From the NCBI GenBank assembly GCA_002049455.2, contig KV918886.1, positions 124,001 through 188,000 of the forward strand: 64,000 nt of DNA. The letters are read 5' to 3'. The stretch comes from Porphyra umbilicalis. Taxonomy: Eukaryota; Rhodophyta; Bangiophyceae; Bangiales; Bangiaceae. The position numbers and the translations under genes are program-made. The first letter of the stretch is position 1. Each line of letters starts with the position of its first letter. Positions 30,168 through 40,910 of the stretch are shown here, in pieces. The notes beneath the pieces are model-generated. The model worked only from the letters and a program-made list of their open reading frames with translations, ran no database searches and had not been told where the DNA came from.

Positions 30168-33100
30168 TCAACGCCGGCGCTTGGTGCCCGCTCCCGACCC
30201 TCGCGGCGCTGGCTTGGAGCGGATGGTGCTCTCCCGCCGGCCGCCGCCCCGAGGTGGCGCCTTGCCCCTAGGTGGCGCCTTGCCCCCACGCCGCCGGTCC
30301 TTGCCCTTGTCCTCATCCGACGCGTCGCCGCGGCCCTTGCGGCGGTCGTCAGCGCGGGCGCGCTCCTCGAGCACCTCCCAATCTTCGCCCTCCTCTGACG
30401 AGTCGAGCTCCTCCTCCCCTTCGTCCGAGCTGCCCGCCAACTCCTGTCGCACGTCCTTGGCGCTCATCTTCATGCGGTCGCTCTTGCTGCCGCCGCCGCC
30501 GGCCTTGCCGCGGCTGCTCTTGCCGCGGCCGGCCTTGGCCGCCGCGCCCGCGCTGCCGCTGCGGCCGCCGCCGTCGGCAGCGGCGGCCTTGGCAGACCCG
30601 CCCTTGTCGCGCGACGGCGTGCCGCCGGCGCTACCGTTGCGCCCATTGGACACGGCGGCGCTCTTCTTGCGGCGGCCGCTTGCCACCGAACCCGACTCAT
30701 TCGACGCCTCGCTGTCCGAGTAGCTGCCTTCGGACGAGTCGCTGCCGCCCGAGTAGCCATCGTCGTCGTCGTCCTCGTCGTCAAAGTCATCAACATCAGA
30801 CGGCTCGTAGGCCCCGTCGCCCTCGGCCGACCCCTCGTCCGCGTCGCCCGACTCGCCGCCGCTCGATTCGCCCGCATCCATGTCCAGAAAGTGCCACCCG
30901 CCGTCTGCGTAGAAGCCCTCCAGGTCCTGCCGAATGGTCTTGAGCGTCACGTCCCAGTTGATGTTGGCCGACCCCTCGTAGTACTTGATTTGTTGCTCGT
31001 CGAGGTACTTTTTCAGGCCGATGAGGTCGGTCATGGGGATGGTGGAGATGCGCGTCCACGCCGGCGGGCCGCCCTTGACGGGCGCGTTTTCAAAGTCCTT
31101 GAAGACGAAGACCAAGTCAAAGTTGCGCAGCTGGAAGGAGACGCGCTCAAAGTGGGCGACCTCCACGTCCTCGAGATTGAGCACAAACGGCGGCCACGCA
31201 ATGAGGTCGACAATACACGAGACGGTCGGCATCAGGAGCACCGACTCGTTGCGCGGCGCGCCCGTAAAGCCGAGGTCCCGGTACGGCATGTCAAACTCGA
31301 GCGGCGCGCACCGCTCCTCCGCGTCGCGGGTAAAGCGGAGAAACGCCTTGTTCATCCGGTTCTTCATCTCCCGCTCCCGCTGCTCCTCCTCCAGCTCATC
31401 GTGGTCAAATGCCCGCCGCCGCTTGTCGTCGAGCTTGACCGCCGACTCCATGACTTCCGTGTACACCTGCACGTCCTTGGTCTTTTTGCCCTTGACGAGG
31501 ATGGCGTGGCGGAGGTGGAAGTGGATGCACACAATGACCTCCTTGTCGGCTTCTTGGAAGAATGCGTTGCTGATATTGGAGTAGAGCACGTCGACGTTGC
31601 CCGACCGCAGGGACCGATAGCGGAAGCCGTTCGTGTGCGCCTCAAGGGAGCCAGTGTTGGCCTTGCCGGTCGCCAGATGCGGCCGCAACGACACGTCGGA
31701 CAGCGTCGGCACGCGCGCCGTGCGGTCGACGACGAGCGCCGCCTGTTGTACGAGCGACTCCTTCTCCTTGGCCTCTGTCTCGCGAACGGTTACGCGCTTG
31801 CGGAGCTCCTTAATCTTGCGGAGCGCGTCGTTGAGGTTGACCGAGTTTGAGGAGCGGAAGGACAGTTCCTTGACAAACTCACCGTTCGAGACGGGGAAGG
31901 ACGGCACGCTCGCGGCCGACGCCGAGACGGCCGCGGCGCCGACGCCGCCCGTCCCGGCCGTTGACGGCAGGTGAAAGTTGATCCGCAGGTACGTGTGGGA
32001 GCCCTCATCCGACTTGGACGCGTTCTTGATTGTCGACACATGAAACGGGACGGGCACGCCCGAGATGGGGACAAACACGCACTCGGAGGCCATATCGACA
32101 AACACCTGCCGCGGCTTGAGCGCCGTCGGGTACTTGGACGCGTCCGTGTAGGCGCGGAACTCGTCCATCGTCTTGCCCTTCTTTTTTCCCTTGCCGCCGC
32201 GACCGCCGCCGCCGTCCTCCCCGTCGCTGCTGCCGTCCGACTTGGCGCCGGCGAGGCGCGAAAGGCCGGCCTTGAGCAGCCGCGCCTCGAGCTCCGCCTG
32301 GTGCTTGCGCCGCTTGACCTCCTCCAACGCCGCACCCTCATCGCCCGCCGCCGAAGCGTTGCGCCGCGGCCGCCGGCGGGCGGCCACGCCTACCTCCTCT
32401 GTCAAGTCAACGGCGCCATCAACGTCGACACTGCCGCTACCGCCGGCGCCATGCTTGTCCTTGCGGCCGCCACTGCCATTGGTGTCGGCGGGTGCCTCCT
32501 CCTCCTCGGGGTCGAGGTTGTACGAGATGTCGCTAAAGCTCTTTCGGATGCCCGCCGTCAGGATGTGTTCGGGCTTGACCGCGGGGCCGCCCCCGTCGGG
32601 CACGACGACCGTGTCGGCAATGAGCAACGCGTACGTGCCCTTCTCCTTGTCTTTGAGGGCAGACAGCCCGACCGACACGTTGAATACCATCCCCGCCGCG
32701 ACCACGTGCTCGTTGCGGGGGTTGAGGACGAGCGCCGACTCGCGAAACTCGACGCCCATCCCAAACCCAACGTTTTTGCCGAGGCGCCCCTCCAACTCCC
32801 GCTCCGCCTTGGCGAGGACGCCGACCGCCGCCGCGTAGGCGTCTTTCAGCTTCTTGCCAGGCACGAGCGCGGCGAGCACAGCCTCCTGCGCGGCGAGGAG
32901 CGTCTCGTAGTTTTTGCGCTGCTCGGTGGTAAAGTCGACGAGGAAGGTGCGAGACGCGTTGGAGCAGTACCCCGCGTACCGGGAGCCGAGGGAGACGAGG
33001 ATGCAGTTGGCCGACAGCTTGTGGTTGTCCGACTGCGCCGACGGCAGCAGGTTGTACACGCCCCCCGACTGCACGATGGGCGCGTAGCAGGCGTCAATGT

Positions 33101-33965
33101 TTTCCTTGCGGATACCCGGCGGCAGCCGCACCGACGACGGTTCAATGATGGCGCGCTCGATCACGTCGGCAAACGCATTGTGCCGCAGCGGCTTGTCCTT
33201 GTCGAGCGTATCCTCCAACACGGGGGTGACCTTGAAGCGAAAGACGGCGGTCGTGACGCGGGCGGCCTTGCGCAGGCGCGCGAGCTCCATCGAGTCCTTG
33301 ACGGCGAGGAGCCTGGAGAGCCCCTCGGCGGCATTGACCGTCGCCTCCCCCGCCACCGCCCCAAACGCCGCCTTGGCAAACACCCCGTCGTGCACCTTGA
33401 CCTCGGACGTGAGCAGCCCGACGACGCGGTGCGGCGGCGGCGACGGCGGCGCCTCCTTGGCGTCCTTGGCCGCCGCCGCCGCCGCCGCCGCGTCGGCCAC
33501 CTGCGGCTTGCCGGCGGCGGCGAGGGCGTCCTTGACCACCCCCTTGATCGTCGTCGCGGCAGCGGCCGACGCGTCGGCGGCCGACGCGGCGGCGCCCGGC
33601 GCGCCCTTTTTCGGCGCCGTCGGCACGCGGAGGACGACCGGCGGGTGCGGGTGCGCCGCCGCGTCGGGGTTGTCCGAGTTGAGCAACCCGGCGAGCGCCG
33701 ACGCGCCCACGGGGGTGGTCACAAACGCCACGTTTTTGGGCGTCGCAACGACGGCCATCTCGTACACATCGTGCGAGACGGAGAGGAGCCACGTGAGCGT
33801 CGCGTAGCTCTTGAGGTACCCGGCGTCTTCCTCCTCCCCAACGGCGCCGGTGACGACGAGGAGGACGTCGGCGGCGCGAAAGGTGTTTTCCGCGGGCGCC
33901 GCCGCAAACGCCTTGCACAGCTGCGACAGGCGCTTGTGGAAGGCCGCGATGGTCGCGACCGACAT
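30168..33965 (-). CDS. SPT16: FACT complex subunit Spt16
   Basis: An uninterrupted 1,265-codon ORF starts at the ATG at 33965 (GGCACCATGTCG). Spt16 pairs with an SSRP1/Pob3 partner as FACT and handles H2A-H2B and H3-H4 during transcription and replication in the nucleus. Domains in order: N-lobe (about 1-190, AFHKRLSQLCKAF, LTWLLSVSHDVYEMAV, with an Ala-rich insert near 130-170); catalytically dead M24-peptidase fold (about 235-480, ending HILTAGIRKSFSDISYNLDP); basic linker; Spt16 middle domain from about 600 (MDEFRAYTDASKYPTALKPR, GSHTYLRINF, VPTLSDVSLRP, FRYRSLRSGNVDVLYSNISN); Rtt106-like region (PRNESVLLMPTVSCIVDL, FERVSFQLRNFDLVFVFKDF, TDLIGLKKYLDE at about 978); acidic tail from about 1030 (EGDGAYEPSDVDDFDDEDDD). 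A Ser/Gly/Lys-rich extension of about 180 residues follows the acidic part, longer than in yeast or animals, and ends TKRRR. Confidence 0.97.
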   Translation of the reverse strand: MSVATIAAFHKRLSQLCKAFAAAPAENTFRAADVLLVVTGAVGEEEDAGYLKSYATLTWLLSVSHDVYEMAVVATPKNVAFVTTPVGASALAGLLNSDNPDAAAHPHPPVVLRVPTAPKKGAPGAAASAADASAAAATTIKGVVKDALAAAGKPQVADAAAAAAAAKDAKEAPPSPPPHRVVGLLTSEVKVHDGVFAKAAFGAVAGEATVNAAEGLSRLLAVKDSMELARLRKAARVTTAVFRFKVTPVLEDTLDKDKPLRHNAFADVIERAIIEPSSVRLPPGIRKENIDACYAPIVQSGGVYNLLPSAQSDNHKLSANCILVSLGSRYAGYCSNASRTFLVDFTTEQRKNYETLLAAQEAVLAALVPGKKLKDAYAAAVGVLAKAERELEGRLGKNVGFGMGVEFRESALVLNPRNEHVVAAGMVFNVSVGLSALKDKEKGTYALLIADTVVVPDGGGPAVKPEHILTAGIRKSFSDISYNLDPEEEEAPADTNGSGGRKDKHGAGGSGSVDVDGAVDLTEEVGVAARRRPRRNASAAGDEGAALEEVKRRKHQAELEARLLKAGLSRLAGAKSDGSSDGEDGGGGRGGKGKKKGKTMDEFRAYTDASKYPTALKPRQVFVDMASECVFVPISGVPVPFHVSTIKNASKSDEGSHTYLRINFHLPSTAGTGGVGAAAVSASAASVPSFPVSNGEFVKELSFRSSNSVNLNDALRKIKELRKRVTVRETEAKEKESLVQQAALVVDRTARVPTLSDVSLRPHLATGKANTGSLEAHTNGFRYRSLRSGNVDVLYSNISNAFFQEADKEVIVCIHFHLRHAILVKGKKTKDVQVYTEVMESAVKLDDKRRRAFDHDELEEEQREREMKNRMNKAFLRFTRDAEERCAPLEFDMPYRDLGFTGAPRNESVLLMPTVSCIVDLIAWPPFVLNLEDVEVAHFERVSFQLRNFDLVFVFKDFENAPVKGGPPAWTRISTIPMTDLIGLKKYLDEQQIKYYEGSANINWDVTLKTIRQDLEGFYADGGWHFLDMDAGESSGGESGDADEGSAEGDGAYEPSDVDDFDDEDDDDDGYSGGSDSSEGSYSDSEASNESGSVASGRRKKSAAVSNGRNGSAGGTPSRDKGGSAKAAAADGGGRSGSAGAAAKAGRGKSSRGKAGGGGSKSDRMKMSAKDVRQELAGSSDEGEEELDSSEEGEDWEVLEERARADDRRKGRGDASDEDKGKDRRRGGKAPPRGKAPPRGGGRRESTIRSKPAPRGSGAGTKRRR

Positions 33966-34416
33966 GGTGCCGCCGCCGCCGACGCGCGGCGCGACGCTGG
34001 CAGGTGCCGGGCCACGACCTCGCTCCTAGATGTTGTTTGGCGCCGCCCCAGCCCCTTGCCCCCCCCGGCCAACGGGTTAGGTGCCGGAACCAACCGCCGG
34101 CGCGGCGCCCGTGTGCATCCAAAAACGCAACGGCGGCGGGGGGGAAAAGGGGGTTTGGCGACGGGAAAAAAAGCGTACCGTCAAAGATGACGCCAGCACC
34201 GTCGTCGACACCGGGCCAAGCCGGTGCCGGTGACGTGGTGGTCGATGGCCTTGCTGTCCGCTCCGGCGGGGACGCGCCGGCGCGCGGGCCGGGCCGGGGG
34301 GGGGATGCAGAGCACCACGCAAACGACCGGCCCGTGGATTGGCGCCGAGCCAAGGCGGGAAACGTGTGCTGGGTTACGGCCAGTTTAACAGTATGCTACG
34401 TGATCTATTCCACCAA
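33966..34416. promoter_or_regulatory. Spt16 upstream region up to the tandem array
   Basis: About 450 bp separates the Spt16 ATG from the first unit of the 1.3-kb array. It should contain the Spt16 promoter and leader. I see C- and A-rich patches but no TATA-like motif. Open frames are not convincing. Confidence 0.45.
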
Positions 34417-35715
34417 CTGAAAACGCGTTCGCGGAAATACCCTGGACTTGTTTACCACGTGCGAAGCAGCCGCCGACGACCAGCCCACGCGAACCACCCC
34501 CCTCGCGCGGCCGCGCATCCTCGGCAAACAAGCCACCGCCAACAAGCACCGCCGCCGCCGCCGCCCACGCCGCCGCCGTCACCGCCGCGCCTCCCCCCCC
34601 CAGCCACAAGCAGACGAATACCCTCGCACCTCCAGACGTGCACACCGCCGCCGGCCTGCCGTCGCACCCGTCCCGGTCGCCACAGCCGCGGCAGTTGGGC
34701 GCCGCCGCCACTGCCGCAGGCAGGCCGCCGTCGAAATCCGCGCCGCCGCCCCCTGCCGGCGCGTCGGCGGCGGTGCGCACGCCCGCTAGCGGCGGCAGCG
34801 GCGACGGTGGGGCCATGGACCACAGCCCGCCGCCGCCGCCGCCGCCGTCGCAGCCACCACCCGTCGCAGTCGCGGCGATGGCGGGCGCGACAGCGGCGGC
34901 AGCCGCGGCAGGGGAGGCGGCGGTGGCGCTGCCGGCGCCCTTCCCCGCTCCCTACGGCGGCGAAGCTCGTCCCCCGTCAGACAGTGGCGGGGGCGAGGAG
35001 AGGGGGGGCACCGCAACGGGTGGGGCCGCCGTCAACGCTGCCGCCGCGTCGGCGCGGGGGCGGCGGCGCCTCGAACCACGCCATATTGCGCGCGACGGGC
35101 GGTGCGGCCGCCTGCGGGGACACCAACACGCGCGCGCGGGGGGGTGGGTGGGGCTGGTCGCCTCGTCGGCGCGGCGGCCGACCGCGCGCCGGCTGTGTTG
35201 GTCGCGGGCGGTCGCGCACCGACGCGCGCGCGGGGGGTGTGTCGGGCGTGTGCGGCCGCCGCGGTGGTGACCCCGACGACAGCGGTGGTGCGGCCGTCGG
35301 CAGCTCCCGCCGGCCGTCCGGGAGCCCTCTCCTCCAGGACGATGGGTCGCGAGCGTCTGCTTGAAAATTCGAACAGAATGTGCCTTGGTTGTCCAGTGGA
35401 GCGCCATCGCAGGACTTAACCACAAAATACAGTCCACGCGTCTGACCAGATCGACGTTTCCGGGGGTCTGAACGCACCACCCTCATTCTGAGGCAACTGA
35501 CCCGGACATCCTACGAAAACCGACGTACGGCGTCCGTGTGACCGCGGCTGACATGCTACAAACGAGAAAAGCTACAGAAAGTGCTGGACGCATGTTGCGC
35601 ACCGAACCATGTCCAAAGAACCCGCAGCAGTGATCGATACACTGCGTACCGCCCGAAAAGGTGTGCACACGGGGCCAACCGCAAGTACTCCCGCGTGTGC
35701 ACTGCAGAAAAAAAA
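34417..35715 (+). repeat. 1.3-kb tandem unit 1 (type A)
   Basis: The unit starts at CTGAAAACGCGTTCGCGG and ends with GTGCACTGCAGAAAAAAAA; length is 1,299 bp. Type A marks: GTTTACCACGTGCG near the start, CCACAAGCAGACGAATACCC, CCATGGACCACAG and CGCCTGCGGGGACACC. The 5' flank (Spt16 side) does not resemble a unit end, so this is the true array boundary. Confidence 0.95.
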
Positions 35716-37014
35716 CTGAAAACGCGTTCGCGGAAATACCCTGGACTTGTTTACCACGTGCGAAGCAGCCGCCGACGACCAGCCCACGCGAACCACCCCC
35801 CTCGCGCGGCCGCGCATCCTCGGCAAACAAGCCACCGCCAACAAGCACCGCCGCCGCCGCCGCCCACGCCGCCGCCGTCACCGCCGCGCCTCCCCCCCCC
35901 AGCCACAAGCAGACGAATACCCTCGCACCTCCAGACGTGCACACCGCCGCCGGCCTGCCGTCGCACCCGTCCCGGTCGCCACAGCCGCGGCAGTTGGGCG
36001 CCGCCGCCACTGCCGCAGGCAGGCCGCCGTCGAAATCCGCGCCGCCGCCCCCTGCCGGCGCGTCGGCGGCGGTGCGCACGCCCGCTAGCGGCGGCAGCGG
36101 CGACGGTGGGGCCATGGACCACAGCCCGCCGCCGCCGCCGCCGCCGTCGCAGCCACCACCCGTCGCAGTCGCGGCGATGGCGGGCGCGACAGCGGCGGCA
36201 GCCGCGGCAGGGGAGGCGGCGGTGGCGCTGCCGGCGCCCTTCCCCGCTCCCTACGGCGGCGAAGCTCGTCCCCCGTCAGACAGTGGCGGGGGCGAGGAGA
36301 GGGGGGGCACCGCAACGGGTGGGGCCGCCGTCAACGCTGCCGCCGCGTCGGCGCGGGGGCGGCGGCGCCTCGAACCACGCCATATTGCGCGCGACGGGCG
36401 GTGCGGCCGCCTGCGGGGACACCAACACGCGCGCGCGGGGGGGTGGGTGGGGCTGGTCGCCTCGTCGGCGCGGCGGCCGACCGCGCGCCGGCTGTGTTGG
36501 TCGCGGGCGGTCGCGCACCGACGCGCGCGCGGGGGGTGTGTCGGGCGTGTGCGGCCGCCGCGGTGGTGACCCCGACGACAGCGGTGGTGCGGCCGTCGGC
36601 AGCTCCCGCCGGCCGTCCGGGAGCCCTCTCCTCCAGGACGATGGGTCGCGAGCGTCTGCTTGAAAATTCGAACAGAATGTGCCTTGGTTGTCCAGTGGAG
36701 CGCCATCGCAGGACTTAACCACAAAATACAGTCCACGCGTCTGACCAGATCGACGTTTCCGGGGGTCTGAACGCACCACCCTCATTCTGAGGCAACTGAC
36801 CCGGACATCCTACGAAAACCGACGTACGGCGTCCGTGTGACCGCGGCTGACATGCTACAAACGAGAAAAGCTACAGAAAGTGCTGGACGCATGTTGCGCA
36901 CCGAACCATGTCCAAAGAACCCGCAGCAGTGATCGATACACTGCGTACCGCCCGAAAAGGTGTGCACACGGGGCCAACCGCAAGTACTCCCGCGTGTGCA
37001 CTGCAGAAAAAAAA
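35716..37014 (+). repeat. 1.3-kb tandem unit 2 (type A)
   Basis: 1,299 bp, visually the same as unit 1 at all type A marker sites. A 360-codon plus-strand frame running into this unit from the end of unit 1 (35581-36663) is identical to those at 36880 and 39477, so these A units must be very recent copies. Confidence 0.95.
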
Positions 37015-38313
37015 CTGAAAACGCGTTCGCGGAAATACCCTGGACTTGTTTACCACGTGCGAAGCAGCCGCCGACGACCAGCCCACGCGAACCACCCCCC
37101 TCGCGCGGCCGCGCATCCTCGGCAAACAAGCCACCGCCAACAAGCACCGCCGCCGCCGCCGCCCACGCCGCCGCCGTCACCGCCGCGCCTCCCCCCCCCA
37201 GCCACAAGCAGACGAATACCCTCGCACCTCCAGACGTGCACACCGCCGCCGGCCTGCCGTCGCACCCGTCCCGGTCGCCACAGCCGCGGCAGTTGGGCGC
37301 CGCCGCCACTGCCGCAGGCAGGCCGCCGTCGAAATCCGCGCCGCCGCCCCCTGCCGGCGCGTCGGCGGCGGTGCGCACGCCCGCTAGCGGCGGCAGCGGC
37401 GACGGTGGGGCCATGGACCACAGCCCGCCGCCGCCGCCGCCGCCGTCGCAGCCACCACCCGTCGCAGTCGCGGCGATGGCGGGCGCGACAGCGGCGGCAG
37501 CCGCGGCAGGGGAGGCGGCGGTGGCGCTGCCGGCGCCCTTCCCCGCTCCCTACGGCGGCGAAGCTCGTCCCCCGTCAGACAGTGGCGGGGGCGAGGAGAG
37601 GGGGGGCACCGCAACGGGTGGGGCCGCCGTCAACGCTGCCGCCGCGTCGGCGCGGGGGCGGCGGCGCCTCGAACCACGCCATATTGCGCGCGACGGGCGG
37701 TGCGGCCGCCTGCGGGGACACCAACACGCGCGCGCGGGGGGGTGGGTGGGGCTGGTCGCCTCGTCGGCGCGGCGGCCGACCGCGCGCCGGCTGTGTTGGT
37801 CGCGGGCGGTCGCGCACCGACGCGCGCGCGGGGGGTGTGTCGGGCGTGTGCGGCCGCCGCGGTGGTGACCCCGACGACAGCGGTGGTGCGGCCGTCGGCA
37901 GCTCCCGCCGGCCGTCCGGGAGCCCTCTCCTCCAGGACGATGGGTCGCGAGCGTCTGCTTGAAAATTCGAACAGAATGTGCCTTGGTTGTCCAGTGGAGC
38001 GCCATCGCAGGACTTAACCACAAAATACAGTCCACGCGTCTGACCAGATCGACGTTTCCGGGGGTCTGAACGCACCACCCTCATTCTGAGGCAACTGACC
38101 CGGACATCCTACGAAAACCGACGTACGGCGTCCGTGTGACCGCGGCTGACATGCTACAAACGAGAAAAGCTACAGAAAGTGCTGGACGCATGTTGCGCAC
38201 CGAACCATGTCCAAAGAACCCGCAGCAGTGATCGATACACTGCGTACCGCCCGAAAAGGTGTGCACACGGGGCCAACCGCAAGTACTCCCGCGCGTGCAC
38301 TGCAGAAAAAAAA
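37015..38313 (+). repeat. 1.3-kb tandem unit 3 (type A)
   Basis: 1,299 bp, type A throughout. Its last bases read GCGCGTGCACTGCAG rather than GCGTGTGCACTGCAG, the variant that precedes each type B unit. Confidence 0.95.
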
Positions 38314-39611
38314 CTGAAAACGCGTTCGCGGAAATACCCTGGACTTGTTTACAACGTGCGAAGCAGCCGCCGACGACCAGCCCACGCGAACCACCCCCCT
38401 CGCGCGGCCGCGCATCCTCGGCAAACAAGCCACCGCCAACAAGCACCGCCGCCGCCGCCGCCCACGCCGCCGCCGTCACCGCCGCGCCTCCCCCCCCCAG
38501 AGACAAGCAGACGAATATCCCCGCACCTCCAGACGTGCACACCGCCGCCGGCCTACCGTCGCACCCGTCCCGGTCGCCACGGCCGCGGCAAATGGGCGCC
38601 GCCGCCGCTGCCGCAGGCAGGCCGCCGTCAAACTCCGCGCCGCCGTCCGCCGCCGGCGCGTCGGCGGCGGTGCGCACGCCCGCTAGCGGCGGCAGCGGCG
38701 ACGGTGGGGCCAGGACCACAGCCCGCCGCCGCCGCCGCCGCCGTCGCAGCCACCACCCGTCGCAGTCGCGGCGATGGCGGGCGCGACAGCGGCGGCAGCC
38801 GCGGCAGGGGAGGCGGCGGTGGCGCTGCCGGCGCCCTTCCCCGCTCCCAACGGCGGCGGAGCTCGTCCCCCATCAGACAGTGGCGGGGGCGAGGAGTTGG
38901 GGGGCACCGCAACGGGCGGGGCCCCCGTCAACGCTGCCGCCGCGTCGGCGCGGGGGCGGCGGCGCCTCGGACCATGCCACATCGCGCGCGACGGGCGGTG
39001 CGGCCGCCGGCGGGGACACCAACACGCGCGCGCGGGGGGGTGGGTGGGGCTGGTCGCCTCGTCGGCGCGGCGGCCGACCGCGCGCCGGCTGTGTTGGTCG
39101 CGGGCGGTCGCGCACCGACGCGCGCGCGGGGGGTGTGTCGGGCGTGTGCGGCCGCCGCGGTGGTGACCCCGACGACAGCGGTGGTGCGGCCGTCGGCAGC
39201 TCCCGCCGGCCGTCCGGGAGCCCTCTCCTCCAGGACGATGGGTCGCGAGCGTCTGCTTGAAAATTCGAACAGAATGTGCCTTGGTTGTCCAGTGGAGCGC
39301 CATCGCAGGACTTAACCACAAAATACAGTCCACGCGTCTGACCAGATCGACGTTTCCGGGGGTCTGAACGCACCACCCTCATTCTGAGGCAACTGACCCG
39401 GACATCCTACGAAAACCGACGTACGGCGTCCGTGTGACCGCGGCTGACATGCTACAAACGAGAAAAGCTACAGAAAGTGCTGGACGCATGTTGCGCACCG
39501 AACCATGTCCAAAGAACCCGCAGCAGTGATCGATACACTGCGTACCGCCCGAAAAGGTGTGCACACGGGGCCAACCGCAAGTACTCCCGCGTGTGCACTG
39601 CAGAAAAAAAA
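38314..39611 (+). repeat. 1.3-kb tandem unit 4 (type B 5' half, type A 3' half)
   Basis: 1,298 bp. Type B marks in the first 700 bp: GTTTACAACGTGCG, AGAGACAAGCAGACGAATATCC, GGCCAGGACCAC (the A-type ATGG lacks one base) and CGCCGGCGGGGACACC. From about 39,020 the sequence follows type A (GCGCACCGACGCG, TTGTCCAGTGG, GAAAACCGACG). I infer a recombination or gene-conversion switch near 39,010-39,020. Confidence 0.93.
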
Positions 39612-40910
39612 CTGAAAACGCGTTCGCGGAAATACCCTGGACTTGTTTACCACGTGCGAAGCAGCCGCCGACGACCAGCCCACGCGAACCACCCCCCTCG
39701 CGCGGCCGCGCATCCTCGGCAAACAAGCCACCGCCAACAAGCACCGCCGCCGCCGCCGCCCACGCCGCCGCCGTCACCGCCGCGCCTCCCCCCCCCAGCC
39801 ACAAGCAGACGAATACCCTCGCACCTCCAGACGTGCACACCGCCGCCGGCCTGCCGTCGCACCCGTCCCGGTCGCCACAGCCGCGGCAGTTGGGCGCCGC
39901 CGCCACTGCCGCAGGCAGGCCGCCGTCGAAATCCGCGCCGCCGCCCCCTGCCGGCGCGTCGGCGGCGGTGCGCACGCCCGCTAGCGGCGGCAGCGGCGAC
40001 GGTGGGGCCATGGACCACAGCCCGCCGCCGCCGCCGCCGCCGTCGCAGCCACCACCCGTCGCAGTCGCGGCGATGGCGGGCGCGACAGCGGCGGCAGCCG
40101 CGGCAGGGGAGGCGGCGGTGGCGCTGCCGGCGCCCTTCCCCGCTCCCTACGGCGGCGAAGCTCGTCCCCCGTCAGACAGTGGCGGGGGCGAGGAGAGGGG
40201 GGGCACCGCAACGGGTGGGGCCGCCGTCAACGCTGCCGCCGCGTCGGCGCGGGGGCGGCGGCGCCTCGAACCACGCCATATTGCGCGCGACGGGCGGTGC
40301 GGCCGCCTGCGGGGACACCAACACGCGCGCGCGGGGGGGTGGGTGGGGCTGGTCGCCTCGTCGGCGCGGCGGCCGACCGCGCGCCGGCTGTGTTGGTCGC
40401 GGGCGGTCGCGCACCGACGCGCGCGCGGGGGGTGTGTCGGGCGTGTGCGGCCGCCGCGGTGGTGACCCCGACGACAGCGGTGGTGCGGCCGTCGGCAGCT
40501 CCCGCCGGCCGTCCGGGAGCCCTCTCCTCCAGGACGATGGGTCGCGAGCGTCTGCTTGAAAATTCGAACAGAATGTGCCTTGGTTGTCCAGTGGAGCGCC
40601 ATCGCAGGACTTAACCACAAAATACAGTCCACGCGTCTGACCAGATCGACGTTTCCGGGGGTCTGAACGCACCACCCTCATTCTGAGGCAACTGACCCGG
40701 ACATCCTACGAAAACCGACGTACGGCGTCCGTGTGACCGCGGCTGACATGCTACAAACGAGAAAAGCTACAGAAAGTGCTGGACGCATGTTGCGCACCGA
40801 ACCATGTCCAAAGAACCCGCAGCAGTGATCGATACACTGCGTACCGCCCGAAAAGGTGTGCACACGGGGCCAACCGCAAGTACTCCCGCGCGTGCACTGC
40901 AGAAAAAAAA
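39612..40910 (+). repeat. 1.3-kb tandem unit 5 (type A)
   Basis: 1,299 bp, type A. Together with unit 6 it repeats the A-B order of units 3-4, suggesting a 2.6-kb two-unit duplication step. Confidence 0.94.

Noticed and set aside
31971..34190. 739-codon plus-strand frame opposite Spt16
   Set aside because: Spt16 on the minus strand is unmistakable. This frame is its mirror, rich in His/Arg/Gly.
35661..36569. 302-codon plus-strand frame in each array unit as a gene family
   Set aside because: The frame begins at GTG, the internal ATG (MDHSPPP) is lost in type B units and in the dispersed copy, and 1-bp indels between unit types are not frame-preserving.
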